Part shown: one piece after another, positions 19,514 through 30,667 of the stretch
How positions within the stretch are numbered: position 1 is the stretch's first letter
Layout: each line of letters opens with the position of its first letter
Notes under the pieces: generated by a model
Database searches by the model: none
What the model saw: the letters and a program-made list of their open reading frames with translations, nothing else
Told to the model about the DNA's origin: nothing
Origin: Mycolicibacterium alvei
GTDB lineage: Bacteria > Actinomycetota > Actinomycetes > Mycobacteriales > Mycobacteriaceae
Reading direction: 5' to 3'
Length of the DNA stretch: 64,000 nucleotides
Assembly: GCF_010727325.1 (NCBI RefSeq)
Contig: NZ_AP022565.1
Span: 1,798,001 to 1,862,000 of the forward strand
Made by a program: the position numbers and the translations under genes

Positions 19514-19529
19514 GGTAGGTTTACCTACC
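19514..19529. promoter_or_regulatory. Palindrome upstream of mbtK, candidate metalloregulator site
   Basis: GGTAGGTTTACCTACC has perfect 7-bp arms with a 2-nt centre, 30 bp upstream of the mbtK start. It resembles DtxR/IdeR operators in its TAGGT/ACCTA half-sites but is shorter than, and out of register with, the 19-bp IdeR consensus. Iron control of mbtK is expected from knowledge of the gene; the site assignment is inference. Confidence 0.5.
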
Positions 19530-19659
19530 TTCCTGGTGGCCGACCGGCCATCAGGCTCAGGCGAGGAGCTTGGCCAACACGGTCAGATGACTGAGATCGA
19601 CCAGGATCCGGTTCCCCTCATCGGGTTGGTCGCCGCCATGCCGTGCGATGGTAGTCGGC

Positions 19660-19860
19660 ATGAGCGTCGATCGGGTCGCAGAATTGCAGCGCTGGCAGGA
19701 TTCCGGAGCCCATTGGCGGGTCCTCACCCGCACCCCGGACAGCCTCACTATCTCCTTGCTGCGCTGCGACGGCGGCGAGGAAGTGGACCGGTTCAGCTCC
19801 TCCGATCCTCAACTCCTCGCCTTCGTGGGGGCCCGCACTGCGAGCGACGACGACATCTGA
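19660..19860 (+). CDS. Small conserved hypothetical protein
   Basis: 66 aa from ATG 19660. No family is recognised. The sequence (MSVDRVAELQRWQDSGAHWRVL... LLRCDGGEEVDRFSSSDPQLLAFVG) looks like a compact folded alpha/beta protein with one Cys, without signal peptide or membrane segment. It stands alone between divergent mbtK and convergent nagA. An upstream in-frame start at 19648 is possible. Confidence 0.55.
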   Translation: MSVDRVAELQRWQDSGAHWRVLTRTPDSLTISLLRCDGGEEVDRFSSSDPQLLAFVGARTASDDDI

Positions 19861-19971
19861 GAACGGCGACCCCCAGATGCGTCCCTTGAGCCGGGTGCTA
19901 CCCGGCCCCGACGGTACGCCGGGTCGATATCCGGAATGGGCATTCACCACGGCTGCAGGTGAAATTCTGCC

Positions 19972-21129
19972 TCAGGAAACACTTCTCGGTGCGGGGTCCA
20001 ACTCCCACGCACCCCGGCGCATCACCCCGAGCACCGTCAGATCCGAGTCCAGCAGCACGAAATCGGCTGCGGCACCCGGGTTCAGGACGCCGGCGGACAG
20101 GCCCAGCGCACGGGCCGGGTTGAGCGAGGATTGCCGAACGACGAGCATCAACGCCTCGTCCCGGGTCAAACCGCAATGGGCCGCGGCGAATCGGACCACC
20201 CGGTCCATCGTCGCGGTACTTCCGGCGACCGTGTCCGTGCCTCCGACCAGGGCCACCCCGCCGGTCACATCGACCGGTACCGGCCCCAACTGGTAGCGGC
20301 CGTCCGGCATCCCGGTCGCCGCCATCGCATCGGTGATCAGTGAAACCCGATCCGGCCCGACGCTTCGCGTGACGTGTCGATAGATGGCGGCGTCGAGGTG
20401 CACCCCGTCGGTGATGAGTTCGACGGTGACTGCGGGGTTCTCGATCAAGGCGACCACCGGGCCCGGTTCGCGCCGGTCGATCGGGCGCATCGCGTTGAAC
20501 AGATGCGTACCCACGGTGGCACCGGCGGTAATCGCTGCCCGGGTCTGTTCGTAGGTCGCGTCGGTGTGACCGACCGCCACCACCACGCCGGCATCGACGA
20601 ACCGCCGGATCGCGGGCAACGCTCCGGGTCGTTCCGGGGCGATGGTCACCATCGCGATGGTCCCGGCCGCGGTAGCCAGCAACCGGTCGATCTCGTCGAG
20701 ATCCGGATCCCGCATGAGAGCGGGTTGATGGGCCCCGCACCGCGCCGTCGCCAGCCACGGGCCTTCGAGGTGGATCCCGTCGATCAGACCGGCACGCACC
20801 TGCTCGGCCAACTCCGAGACTTGGCGCAACAATTCGTCCGGGCCGCTGGTGACGAGGGAGGCGATCATGGTGGTGGTGCCGTGCCTGCGGTGCAGCGCCA
20901 CCGCAGCCGCCGTATCGGCCACCGACGCCTCCGAGAAACTACCGCCACCGCCGCCGTGCGTGTGGGTGTCGACGAATCCCGGCAACACTGTCACGGGGCC
21001 GAGATCGCGATCCGCGGGCCGGGGCGGCGCACCCTCACCCACCGCCGTAACCCGTTCGCCCGAAACGTCAATCCAGCCCGGCCGCAACAGTTCTGCGCCT
21101 GTGATCAACGTGTCGGCGGTCAACAACAC
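19972..21129 (-). CDS. nagA: N-acetylglucosamine-6-phosphate deacetylase
   Basis: A 385-aa amidohydrolase-superfamily enzyme that hydrolyses GlcNAc-6-phosphate to glucosamine-6-phosphate and acetate. Visible signatures are VLPGFVDTHTHGGGGG (metal-binding HxH, about 50-65), IHLEGPW, VAVGHTDATYEQ, GTHLFNAM and SLITDAMAATGMPDG with the catalytic Asp. The GTG start directly abuts the nagB stop, so it is the last gene of the EIIA-nagB-nagA operon. Confidence 0.95.
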   Translation of the reverse strand: MLLTADTLITGAELLRPGWIDVSGERVTAVGEGAPPRPADRDLGPVTVLPGFVDTHTHGGGGGSFSEASVADTAAAVALHRRHGTTTMIASLVTSGPDELLRQVSELAEQVRAGLIDGIHLEGPWLATARCGAHQPALMRDPDLDEIDRLLATAAGTIAMVTIAPERPGALPAIRRFVDAGVVVAVGHTDATYEQTRAAITAGATVGTHLFNAMRPIDRREPGPVVALIENPAVTVELITDGVHLDAAIYRHVTRSVGPDRVSLITDAMAATGMPDGRYQLGPVPVDVTGGVALVGGTDTVAGSTATMDRVVRFAAAHCGLTRDEALMLVVRQSSLNPARALGLSAGVLNPGAAADFVLLDSDLTVLGVMRRGAWELDPAPRSVS

Positions 21130-21915
21130 TCAGATTTCCTGCCAATCCGGTTTCGAGCGGTAGGTCTCACGATAGAAGTCGATGAGCTCAAGCCGCTGCG
21201 CGGCCGCGTCGTCGAGCAGAACGGTGACGTGCGGGTGATGCTGCAGGACGGTCGCCGGCCACCTGGCACTGACAGACCCTTCGACCAGGTGGTACACCGC
21301 CTCGGCCTTGTTGACACCGAGGGCCACCAGGATCACGTGCCGAGCCGCCATGATGGTGGCCAACCCCTGGGTGAGGCAGTGTCGCGGCACCGCGTCGAGA
21401 TCGCCCCCGAAGAACCGGGCGTTGTCGAGGCGGGTCTGATGCGTCAGCGTCTTGATGCGGGTCCGCGACGCCAGCGACGAGCCCGGTTCGTTGAACGCGA
21501 TGTGCCCGTCGGTGCCGATCCCGACGATCTGCAGATCAACCCCTCCGGCGTCGCGAAGGGCATCCTCGTATGCCGCGCACGCTGCCAGCAGGTCCGCCGC
21601 CAGGCCATCGGGGCCCACCACCGCGTCCGGGGTGAAGTCGACCTGTGAGACGAACACGCTGTCGATCACATTGCGGTAGCGCTCCGGATGGTCGGCACGC
21701 AGGCCGACGTACTCGTCGAGGATGAATGCCCGGGCCTGCCGGAACGAGATCTGCCCGGCAGCACACCGTGCGGCGAGCTCGTCGTAGATCACCAGCGGCG
21801 ACGAGCCGGTGGCCAGGCCGAGGACCGCTTCCGGCGCGCGGCGCAACAGCGCACCGATCGCATCTGCGGCGAGGCTGCCGATCTCGGCGGCATCGGAGAG
21901 GACGACGACTTCCAT
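21130..21915 (-). CDS. nagB: Glucosamine-6-phosphate deaminase
   Basis: A 261-aa enzyme converting glucosamine-6-phosphate to fructose-6-phosphate and ammonia. [16 protein letters not shown] (about 33-48), [32 protein letters not shown], and [16 protein letters not shown] are standard NagB signatures with the active-site Asp, His and Glu present. It lies 9 nt after the EIIA stop and abuts nagA, completing the route from imported GlcNAc-6-P to glycolysis. Confidence 0.96.
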   Translation of the reverse strand: MEVVVLSDAAEIGSLAADAIGALLRRAPEAVLGLATGSSPLVIYDELAARCAAGQISFRQARAFILDEYVGLRADHPERYRNVIDSVFVSQVDFTPDAVVGPDGLAADLLAACAAYEDALRDAGGVDLQIVGIGTDGHIAFNEPGSSLASRTRIKTLTHQTRLDNARFFGGDLDAVPRHCLTQGLATIMAARHVILVALGVNKAEAVYHLVEGSVSARWPATVLQHHPHVTVLLDDAAAQRLELIDFYRETYRSKPDWQEI

Positions 21916-21924
21916 CGACGCGCT

Positions 21925-22395
21925 CTACCTGCCCGCCGTGAAAAGCTCTGCACCCGCACCGATATCGGCTCCGGTCGAGACCGCCTCGGCCACGGTCACA
22001 TTGCCGGGTTCACGTTCGTCCATGACCACAACGGGGACAATCGGATTGAGCCCCTTCGCCTCGACGACGGGCACCTCGTAGGTGATCACCACCTGACCTG
22101 CGGTGACCTCATCCCCTTGACTCACATGTGTGGTGAAACCCTCGCCGTTCAAGCCGACGGTGTCCAAGCCGAGGTGGACCAGCACGCCGACGTTGTCGGC
22201 CGTCATGACGACGTAGGCATGCGGCATCAGTTTCACCAACCTGCCGCTGACCGGGGCGATCGCGTCGACGACGCCGCGACGCGGATCCACCGCGGCACCG
22301 TATCCCACCATGCCCGCCGAGAACACGGGGTCCGGCACGTCCTGGAGTGCAACGGCGCGCCCGGCGACCGGGGCGAGTACTGGCGTCCTGCTCAC
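21925..22395 (-). CDS. PTS glucose/GlcNAc-family EIIA component (Crr-like)
   Basis: A 156-aa soluble EIIA of the glucose superfamily. His74 in [10 protein letters not shown] is the phosphorylation site and His59 in MPHAYV is the auxiliary active-site His. It accepts phosphate from HPr and passes it to the EIIB domain of the divergently encoded permease. HPr and EI genes are not in the window. The GTG is preceded by GGAG 8 nt upstream. First gene of the nagB-nagA operon. Confidence 0.9.
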   Translation of the reverse strand: MSRTPVLAPVAGRAVALQDVPDPVFSAGMVGYGAAVDPRRGVVDAIAPVSGRLVKLMPHAYVVMTADNVGVLVHLGLDTVGLNGEGFTTHVSQGDEVTAGQVVITYEVPVVEAKGLNPIVPVVVMDEREPGNVTVAEAVSTGADIGAGAELFTAGR

Positions 22396-22554
22396 TGTGG
22401 TGGCTCCTTCGTGCCGCGTGGTGCTCGTGCCCCAAACAATACGAGCGTGACGGAACGACGGTCACCAGTTCGCCTCTTCCACCCCCGCTCTCGTCTAAGC
22501 TTCCGCTCAACTTCGCGGCGGATCGCGGCGGGCAGCCAGGAGGGCGATGATGCG

Positions 22555-24120
22555 ATGAGCGCTACGACGAAACCTGAAGGTGCACAGGGCAAATCTGGGT
22601 TGAACATCCCGGCTTTCGCTCAGCTGCAACGACTCGGCAAGAGCCTGATGCTGCCGATCGCCGTGTTGCCCGCCGCGGGCATCCTGCTGCGACTGGGCCA
22701 ACCGGACCTGCTGGGCCGGATCGACTCCCCGGTGATCGGACCGTTCTTCAAGGCGATGAGCGCCGCGGGCGATGCCCTGTTCACCAACCTGCCCCTGCTG
22801 TTCGCCGTCGGCGTGGCGATCGGCTTCGCCCGCAAGGCCGACGGGTCGACCGCACTGGCGGCGGTGGTCGGCTATCTGGTGGTGGAAGCCGTTTTCAAGA
22901 CCATGTCGCCCATCGTGTTGGCCGGCGAGATGGACAAGGCCGGCGATCAAGCCCAGATCAATTACAGCGTATTCGCCGGTATCGTCGTCGGCCTGCTCAC
23001 CGCATGGTTGTTCGACCGCTACCACACCATCCAATTACCTTCCTATCTGGGGTTTTTCGGCGGCAGGCGGTTCGTCCCGATCGTGGTGTCGCTCGCCAGC
23101 CTGTTCCTTGCCTTCCTGATGAGCTACTTCTATCCGATCTTCGATGCCGGCCTGACGGCGCTGGGCCGGTTCATCGGCGGGAGCGGGGCGTTGGGCGCCT
23201 TTGTCTACGGCTTCGCCAACCGCATGCTGATTCCCCTGGGCCTGCACCACATTCCGAACTCATACGTGTGGTTCATCTACGGCGATTATCAGACCCCGGA
23301 TGGCACCGTCGTCACCGGCGAACTCACCCGGTTCGCGGCGGGCGACCCGACCGCGGGCCTGCTCACCTCCGGCTTCTATCCCGTCCTGATGTTCGGTCTG
23401 CCGGCGGCCGCGCTTGCGATGATCGTCGCCGCGAACAAGAAGCAGCGCAAGGTGGCGGTCGGCATCCTGTCGGCGGCGGCCCTGACCGCGTTCCTCACCG
23501 GCGTGACCGAACCGCTCGAGTTCGCGTTCATGTTCGTCGCATTCCCGCTGTACGTCATCCACGCGGTACTGACCGGCCTGTCCCTGGCGATCGCCTATCT
23601 GCTCGACATCCACCTGGGCTTCTCGTTCTCGGCCGGGCTGATCGACCTGCTGCTCTACGGCGGTGCGCCGGCAGCGAAGAACATCTTGCTACTCGTCGGG
23701 ATGGGAGCGGTGTTCTTCCTCGTCTACTTCGTGTTGTTCTACGTCGCGATCACGAAGTGGAACATGCGCACGCCGGGCCGCGAACCCGAGACCGAATTCG
23801 CCGCCGAGGAAAGGGCGAACCTCGGCGAGGGGGCCGAGTCGGTGACGGCCGTGGTCGCCGGCGGAACCCGCACCGCACCGGCCCGCACTGACACCCAGGC
23901 CGAGCAGGTCATCGCGGCATTCGGCGGCCGGGAGAACCTCGTCAACGTCGACGCCTGCATCACCCGGTTGCGGATGGAAGTGGGCGACAGGTCCAAGGTC
24001 GATCACGACCGGTTGAAGGCACTCGGCGCCGCAGGGGTCATCGAGGTCGGCAACAGCGTGCAGGCGGTATTCGGTACCAATTCCGAGGCGCTGAAGAACG
24101 CGATCATCGACAGCTTGTAG
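22555..24120 (+). CDS. PTS EIIBC permease, probably N-acetylglucosamine-specific
   Basis: 521 aa from ATG 22555; GGAG upstream supports this start, and the frame continuing upstream is antisense to the EIIA gene. The N-terminal EIIC (about 20-400) has around ten transmembrane segments with GLHHIPNS and [10 protein letters not shown], characteristic of glucose/GlcNAc permeases. The C-terminal EIIB domain (about 445-520) has the phospho-Cys in [11 protein letters not shown]. The divergent EIIA-nagB-nagA operon points to GlcNAc as substrate (nagE-like), though PtsG-type glucose uptake cannot be excluded. Confidence 0.9.
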   Translation: MSATTKPEGAQGKSGLNIPAFAQLQRLGKSLMLPIAVLPAAGILLRLGQPDLLGRIDSPVIGPFFKAMSAAGDALFTNLPLLFAVGVAIGFARKADGSTALAAVVGYLVVEAVFKTMSPIVLAGEMDKAGDQAQINYSVFAGIVVGLLTAWLFDRYHTIQLPSYLGFFGGRRFVPIVVSLASLFLAFLMSYFYPIFDAGLTALGRFIGGSGALGAFVYGFANRMLIPLGLHHIPNSYVWFIYGDYQTPDGTVVTGELTRFAAGDPTAGLLTSGFYPVLMFGLPAAALAMIVAANKKQRKVAVGILSAAALTAFLTGVTEPLEFAFMFVAFPLYVIHAVLTGLSLAIAYLLDIHLGFSFSAGLIDLLLYGGAPAAKNILLLVGMGAVFFLVYFVLFYVAITKWNMRTPGREPETEFAAEERANLGEGAESVTAVVAGGTRTAPARTDTQAEQVIAAFGGRENLVNVDACITRLRMEVGDRSKVDHDRLKALGAAGVIEVGNSVQAVFGTNSEALKNAIIDSL

Positions 24121-24135
24121 GCATGCAGACGGCGG

Positions 24136-24735
24136 TCACGCTCGCGCATCCCTCGGCGAACCCGGCCCGGCTTCGGGCGCGGCCCGGGTTGCGTCCCCGG
24201 CTCCGACCAACTGCTCGAAGAGCGCGCGATAGTGCACGATCGCCTCGCGCTGCGCCTCGGTGCCGATGTCACCCTGTTCTTGCGCGAGATGAAGGACGTG
24301 GGCAGCCCGGTAATGTTCGACCACCTTGGGGTGATCCACCGAGACATCAGCGGCGCGCTGCTCGAAATCGTCTATTGGATAACCCCGTTCGCGCATCACC
24401 TCGGTCACCAGACGATCCGCGTCCGCGACTGATTTCGACGGGTCGTCGACGAACGACGCCTGAGTGACGCCCCACGCCTCGACGTATCGCGTCCGCGATT
24501 CCGGCGTCAACTCAGCGATGTCCAGCTTGTTGTGCTTGCGTTCGCGCGCACGCAGTTCCCGCTCCGCGGCGCGCTGACCACCGGCTGTTTCGACGGCATG
24601 CTCGTACTCCGGACCGAACCGATCCTGGAGCCGTTCACTTCGCTTCTGACGCATCATCGGGGCGGCAACCACCACCCCGAGCGCCACGATGGCCACGGCA
24701 ACTACCGCGATGACAATCCAACCCCAAGTAGGCAT
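24136..24735 (-). CDS. Single-pass membrane protein, conserved, unknown function
   Basis: A 199-aa protein with one N-terminal transmembrane helix (residues 5-28) and a charged, helical C-terminal part rich in Arg/Glu (residues 35-185: MRQKRSERLQDRFGPEYEHAV...). The orientation is probably N-out with the bulk in the cytoplasm, given the MRQKR motif right after the helix. I recognise it only as a type common in mycobacteria; no enzymatic motif is seen. It is convergent with the PTS permease at 15 bp. Confidence 0.7.
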   Translation of the reverse strand: MPTWGWIVIAVVAVAIVALGVVVAAPMMRQKRSERLQDRFGPEYEHAVETAGGQRAAERELRARERKHNKLDIAELTPESRTRYVEAWGVTQASFVDDPSKSVADADRLVTEVMRERGYPIDDFEQRAADVSVDHPKVVEHYRAAHVLHLAQEQGDIGTEAQREAIVHYRALFEQLVGAGDATRAAPEAGPGSPRDARA

Positions 24736-24849
24736 TTTTCAGACCTCCTGCGGCCAGGAGTACCCGCCCGGCGCCTTCGGAAACGTCAATTCCCGGATGC
24801 GCCGACTGATCAGCGGCGGTAGGACCGGCGATAGCCAGCCGGGCCATCA

Positions 24850-25866
24850 TCAGAGCTTGGCGAAGCAGGCGTCCTCGGAACCGTCGTTGGGGATGGACGC
24901 ATTCTGGCTGGAGAACCTGCCCACTACTCCGGTGTCGGTCACCGAGACGCTGTCGGCGTGGATCCCGAGCGGGTAGGCATCGTTGAGCTTCGTCATCAGG
25001 GCGTCGAGGGCCGTCTGCACGGTGTCCTTCTCGAACGGGCCGCTCACATCGATGATCTGCAGGTCCAGGTTTCCGTTGTTCACCACCGGTTTTGCGGTCA
25101 CCTTGGTGTCCCCGACGGCCTGCATCGTGATGGTGCCCGCGGCCGGGTCGGTGCTCACATCGGTCACCAAAGCGCCGACGCCGGGCAGATTCTCGGCCAC
25201 CGTGTCCTTGATTCCGGCCGACGTCCAGGTCAGCGTGGCGGTCAGCGACCCGATGGTGCCCTTGGAGTCCGCGGTGCCCTGCAACCGGATGTCGGACAGC
25301 GCCACGTCCGCGGTCATTCCCTTGGCGGCCTGCACCTGCTTGCCCGCGGTCTGCACCGAGATGTTGGTGTAGTGCCCGGTGATGTGCTGCCACAAGAACG
25401 GCGGACTGACCCCGAACGAGACCGAGGCGTTGTCCTCCACCACACATTCGGCGACCGAGACCAGCAGGGAGCCGGCCTTGTGGCGGGCGAACAGTTCACC
25501 GCCGGTCAAGCCGATGACCACCAGCGCGACGGCGATGACCGCAATCAGGACGATCGCCTGCGGACTGCGCCATTGCGACGACGGTTTCGCCGCCTCGGGC
25601 TGAGGCTTGGGCTGAAGCTGGTCGGGTGCGGGAGCCGGTGCACGGGGCTTCGTGATCTTCTCGGTCGCGGCCTCGGGTGGCTGATACCGCGCCCGGATCT
25701 GTTCGGTCGCGGCCTCCGGCAGTCGAGGGCGCGCCCGGAATTGCTCGGTCGGCACCTCGGGCCGGCCGGGGCGGGGCAGCCGCCGAGTGGCCGGGTCGGG
25801 CGGCGGCACGGGACCCCGGCCTCGACGGTCGGGTTCGCCGGGGCGTTGCGGCGGTGTCGGCATCAC
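24850..25866 (-). CDS. LmeA-like DUF2993 protein, membrane-anchored
   Basis: A 338-aa protein. Residues 1-95 are Pro/Arg-rich and disordered, with an internal repeat based on PEAATEQIRAR / PEAATEKI / PTEQFRARP. A transmembrane helix follows (about 102-122), then a DUF2993 domain (about 130-338). DUF2993 includes LmeA, a periplasmic phospholipid-binding protein affecting lipomannan elongation. By analogy this protein probably binds phospholipid outside the membrane. It is separated by about 60 bp from the downstream-encoded membrane protein and may be co-transcribed with it. Confidence 0.75.
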   Translation of the reverse strand: MMPTPPQRPGEPDRRGRGPVPPPDPATRRLPRPGRPEVPTEQFRARPRLPEAATEQIRARYQPPEAATEKITKPRAPAPAPDQLQPKPQPEAAKPSSQWRSPQAIVLIAVIAVALVVIGLTGGELFARHKAGSLLVSVAECVVEDNASVSFGVSPPFLWQHITGHYTNISVQTAGKQVQAAKGMTADVALSDIRLQGTADSKGTIGSLTATLTWTSAGIKDTVAENLPGVGALVTDVSTDPAAGTITMQAVGDTKVTAKPVVNNGNLDLQIIDVSGPFEKDTVQTALDALMTKLNDAYPLGIHADSVSVTDTGVVGRFSSQNASIPNDGSEDACFAKL

Positions 25867-25925
25867 CGCAATTCTGCCTCATCACCCCGGCGGTCAGCCG
25901 GGTGGCGCGCCTGTGGGTCCGCTCC

Positions 25926-27092
25926 TCATTCCCCGCCGGCTGCCACACCCGGCGCCGCGACTTCGGGCTGTTGCTGCAGGTCAGCGGGATTCACGGTGGC
26001 GGCTGCCCCGATCGACAGACCGGCGATCACCAGGCAGATCACCATGTAGACCAGGCTGCCGGTGGGATCGCCATCCGCGGTGAGACCATCGACCGCACCG
26101 AAGTAGGCCGGCAGGGCCGTCAGCCACAGGACGGTCATGACCGCCAGGTAGACCGCGGCGTAGCGCAGGATGAGCGGGTTCGCATAGCGCACGCCCGCGA
26201 GGTCGGGGTCCTTACGCAGGCTGGCCCATTGACCGAACAACACCGGAATCGCCACCAGTGCGATCAGGACGAGTTCGGCGGCGTAGATGAACCCGCCGAC
26301 ATCGGTGCTCCCCGAGATCGACGTGCCCACGGTGGCGGGCAGGGGCAGCACCGCGGTCCCGATGGACGCCAGGACGCCGACGACGATGGTGCGGCCCAGG
26401 ATCTGGAGGCCGGTGAAGGTCTTGCCGTCCTCGACGTGCCGGCCGACGAACAGCTGAACGCAGAATGCCAGCGACATCGGCCACAGGGCCGCGAACACCA
26501 CCACGCTGGGCAACGGCACCGAATCGAAGAACGGCTGGTTCATCGGATGGTCCAACGTCCACTCCCACCACCGCAGCTGCGGGCCCAGGTGGTCGAAGAT
26601 CTCGTAGAACGCGTGGTGGACGAACCCGACACAGATCGCGCCGACCAGCACACCGCGGCGGCGGAAAACCCCGAGGATCCGGACGATCTCGTAGGCCACC
26701 GTCGCCATCATCGGGTAGATCGCCACGATGTAGAGCGGCAGCCGGCCCCACAGGAAGTCCACGGTGAACACGTTGTGCGCGAACATGGTGTCCACGTGTT
26801 CGCTGATCCCGAACGCGCCGGGGAAGTACAGCGGCGGTTCGATGATCAGCAGATAGGCAATGGCGCCGAACCACAGCACCAGGTTGGTCGGATCGTTGTG
26901 ACGACGCAGCCGGACGATCGCGTAGACCAGGGCGAGCACCGCGCCGACGATCACGGTGATCTCCAGCACCGGAAGCGTCCAGTTCTCCAGCCCGAACGGA
27001 TTGCGGAACTCGACCACTCCCCCGGCGGTATCACATGAAAAGCCAAGACGTTGAGCCAAACCCGCGAAGGTCGGGGTACACAGATCAGACAT
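25926..27092 (-). CDS. Polytopic membrane protein of unknown function
   Basis: 388 aa from ATG 27090-27092, with about nine hydrophobic segments spread from residue 38 to 370. Acidic and aromatic loops contain motifs such as EPPLYFPGAFGISEHVDTMFAHN and HHAFYEIFDHLGPQLRWWEW, rich in His and Trp and potentially metal- or cofactor-binding. No family is recognised. It overlaps the end of the metal-dependent hydrolase gene by 8 bp, so the two are probably one operon controlled by the divergent TetR. Confidence 0.7.
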   Translation of the reverse strand: MSDLCTPTFAGLAQRLGFSCDTAGGVVEFRNPFGLENWTLPVLEITVIVGAVLALVYAIVRLRRHNDPTNLVLWFGAIAYLLIIEPPLYFPGAFGISEHVDTMFAHNVFTVDFLWGRLPLYIVAIYPMMATVAYEIVRILGVFRRRGVLVGAICVGFVHHAFYEIFDHLGPQLRWWEWTLDHPMNQPFFDSVPLPSVVVFAALWPMSLAFCVQLFVGRHVEDGKTFTGLQILGRTIVVGVLASIGTAVLPLPATVGTSISGSTDVGGFIYAAELVLIALVAIPVLFGQWASLRKDPDLAGVRYANPLILRYAAVYLAVMTVLWLTALPAYFGAVDGLTADGDPTGSLVYMVICLVIAGLSIGAAATVNPADLQQQPEVAAPGVAAGGE

Positions 27093-28035
27093 CGGCGGTG
27101 GTCGCTTTCTGTTCGATGGCGTCACCTGCGGTGTACCACTGGGTGACGTCGTAACCGGCCTCGTAGCGCGAGAACCACTCGTCGGCCAACACCGGCAGAT
27201 TCTCGTGGGCGGGATTGTGGCCCGGAATCTGGCTGCGCACAACACCGACGAGGGCGGTCAGCATCTCGCGGACCGGCAGGTGGTCGAACGCATTCGCCAC
27301 CGGTCCGTCATACGCGGTCTTGGTGAACGGAAGCTTTTGCAGCAGAGCCTTTTTCCGGGCCTGCATACCGAACATCGACACCGCGTCGATCTGGCGTTCC
27401 GCCAGCGGGACGTGCTTGTTGAAACCTTCCGTGGCGATCTTGAGCACGGCCCACACGTGCTTGAAGACCGACGGGGCAACCCGCATCCGGTACCACGGGT
27501 CATCGGCCACCGCGTCGTAGATGATCAGCGCCGAGCTGCGGTGCTCAACCTCTTCGACGAAGTGCCACAGGAACAGCGACGCCACCCGGTCGTCCCCCGG
27601 GGCGAACAGCGTGTCGTCATGGTCGAGCATCAGCTTGAAGACCGGGGTGAAGGTCGCCTCCAGATCGGCGGTGTAGGCCAACCGGTACTTCAGCGGCGTC
27701 TGGGCGGTCAGATCGTCGAACGCCTTGATCACCTCGTCGAGGGTTTCCTTCAGCGCCGGATAGGTCTTCAGCAGTCCCTTGGCGTGCTGGCGGTGGGCCA
27801 TCGAGTGTTGGCCTTCCTGCCGCACGAAGGCCTGGGCCTCCGCTGCCACCGCCGGATCGGCGATGAACGGCATGGCCTCGGTGATCATCTGGCCGATCAT
27901 TTTCTCGAAGGCGATCGCCAGGAACGACACCGCGTTGGCCATCGACGAGAACGCCGGATTGTCCTCGTTCCACAGGAACGGGACGCGATGGTCCGCGAAC
28001 GCGAACCTCATTTTCCGCACGATCAGATCCGTCAT
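27085..28035 (-). CDS. Predicted metal-dependent hydrolase (PF10118-type)
   Basis: 316 aa from ATG 28033-28035. The His/Glu-rich helical pattern (FVRQEGQHSMAHRQHAKGLL, ADLEATFTP, LWHFVEEVEHRSSALIIYD) fits the PF10118 'metal-dependent hydrolase' family, whose Glu/His arrangement resembles ferritin-like di-iron proteins. True activity is unknown. The first gene of a probable operon with the polytopic membrane protein; a 10-bp inverted repeat lies 27 bp upstream of its start. Confidence 0.75.
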   Translation of the reverse strand: MTDLIVRKMRFAFADHRVPFLWNEDNPAFSSMANAVSFLAIAFEKMIGQMITEAMPFIADPAVAAEAQAFVRQEGQHSMAHRQHAKGLLKTYPALKETLDEVIKAFDDLTAQTPLKYRLAYTADLEATFTPVFKLMLDHDDTLFAPGDDRVASLFLWHFVEEVEHRSSALIIYDAVADDPWYRMRVAPSVFKHVWAVLKIATEGFNKHVPLAERQIDAVSMFGMQARKKALLQKLPFTKTAYDGPVANAFDHLPVREMLTALVGVVRSQIPGHNPAHENLPVLADEWFSRYEAGYDVTQWYTAGDAIEQKATTADV

Positions 28036-28061
28036 CGGTGCCACCTCAGCTCTTCCGGAGC

Positions 28062-28093
28062 AATCATACAAATGATGCCTTCGTTGTATGATT
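28062..28093. promoter_or_regulatory. TetR operator candidate between hydrolase and TetR genes
   Basis: AATCATACAA (28062-28071) and TTGTATGATT (28084-28093) are perfect 10-bp inverted arms with a 12-bp spacer. They lie between the divergent hydrolase operon and TetR gene, so one bound repressor could shut both promoters. An upstream ATG for the TetR frame (28088) falls inside the right arm. Confidence 0.75.
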
Positions 28094-28168
28094 ACTACAC
28101 ACGGCTGCGGCCCGTCAACGGCAGAGGAAGATATTCTGCAGGGATGTTGCTGGCCAGAACTCCGGACC

Positions 28169-28786
28169 GTGGCGCGTAGGCGCGGGTGGGACGGGCGGCC
28201 GCCCGCCAGCGACGAGGAAGCCTCCGAACGCATCGTGGCCGCCGCCGTGGCGCTGATTGCCGAGACGGGCACCGGGATCAGCATCGCCGACGTCGCGGCG
28301 TCGCTCGGAGTCATCCGCCAGACCGTGTACCGCTACTTCCCCACCGCCGAGGCCCTGATGCACGCGGCGGCGATCGCCTCGGTGGAAGGCTTTCTCGACC
28401 GGTTGGCCGAAAGCGTGCGGGGGATCACCGATCCCGCCGAGGCGATGACCGAAGGCGTCATGTTCACCCTGGAGGAGGTCGCCCGCATACCGCACATCCG
28501 CATCATGCTGTCCGGTCCGCAGGCTGCCACCAGTTCGGTCAATGTCGCCTCCGGCGAAGGTCAGGCCTTCGGTATGCGGATGATCACCCGCTTCGACGTC
28601 GACTGGGAGAAGTACGGATACGACGAAACCGCACTGCGCGAGCTGGTGGAATTCACCCTGCGCACGATGCTGTCGTTCTTCGTCGCCCCCAACGAGCCGG
28701 GCCGCAGCCGAGAAGAGTTGCGACGCTTCGTCAGACGCTGGCTGGGCGGGGCGATCCTGGCTCAGCCGGCCGAGGGTTCAGGGTGA
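28169..28786 (+). CDS. TetR family transcriptional regulator
   Basis: 205 aa from GTG 28169-28171. The earlier in-frame ATG at 28088 was rejected because it lies within the operator repeat and would add an unstructured Cys-rich leader. The HTH is at about residues 15-60 (SERIVAAAVALIAETGTGISIADVAASLGVIRQTVYRYFPT). The ligand domain is unassigned. Divergent orientation and the perfect inverted repeat imply control of the metal-dependent hydrolase/membrane protein operon and of itself. Confidence 0.85.
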   Translation: MARRRGWDGRPPASDEEASERIVAAAVALIAETGTGISIADVAASLGVIRQTVYRYFPTAEALMHAAAIASVEGFLDRLAESVRGITDPAEAMTEGVMFTLEEVARIPHIRIMLSGPQAATSSVNVASGEGQAFGMRMITRFDVDWEKYGYDETALRELVEFTLRTMLSFFVAPNEPGRSREELRRFVRRWLGGAILAQPAEGSG

Positions 28787-28807
28787 CATCGCCGGACACC
28801 ACGGGGA

Positions 28808-30568
<1,761 letters not shown>

Positions 30569-30595
30569 GAATTTGCTCCCTTGAGGCGTGGAGGC

Positions 30596-30638
30596 CGCTA
30601 CGGTCGCAATGTAACACCGTTACAGTGCGACCGTAGCG
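30596..30638. promoter_or_regulatory. 43-bp composite palindrome, TetR operator candidate
   Basis: The outer arms CGCTACGGTCGCA (30596-30608) and TGCGACCGTAGCG (30626-30638) are perfect 13-bp inverted repeats. The inner arms TGTAAC and GTTACA enclose ACC. Only one facing pair (30609/30625) is mismatched. It lies between the divergent amidohydrolase and Rieske operons. The TetR encoded second in the Rieske operon is the obvious ligand-responsive candidate. Confidence 0.8.
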
Positions 30639-30667
30639 AGTTTGTCCTTCTCAGCGGGAGGTCTTCC

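Noticed and set aside
22452..22472. Weak inverted repeat (GAAC...GTTC) between the PTS genes as a GntR-type operator
   Set aside because: Only 4-bp arms match; not better than chance in this DNA.
21688..22554. Open frame extending the PTS EIIBC gene upstream
   Set aside because: It runs antisense to nagB and the EIIA gene. The real start with GGAG is at 22555.
28088..28168. Earlier ATG start for the TetR at 28169
   Set aside because: The ATG lies in the right arm of the perfect inverted repeat and the extra residues do not belong to the TetR fold.
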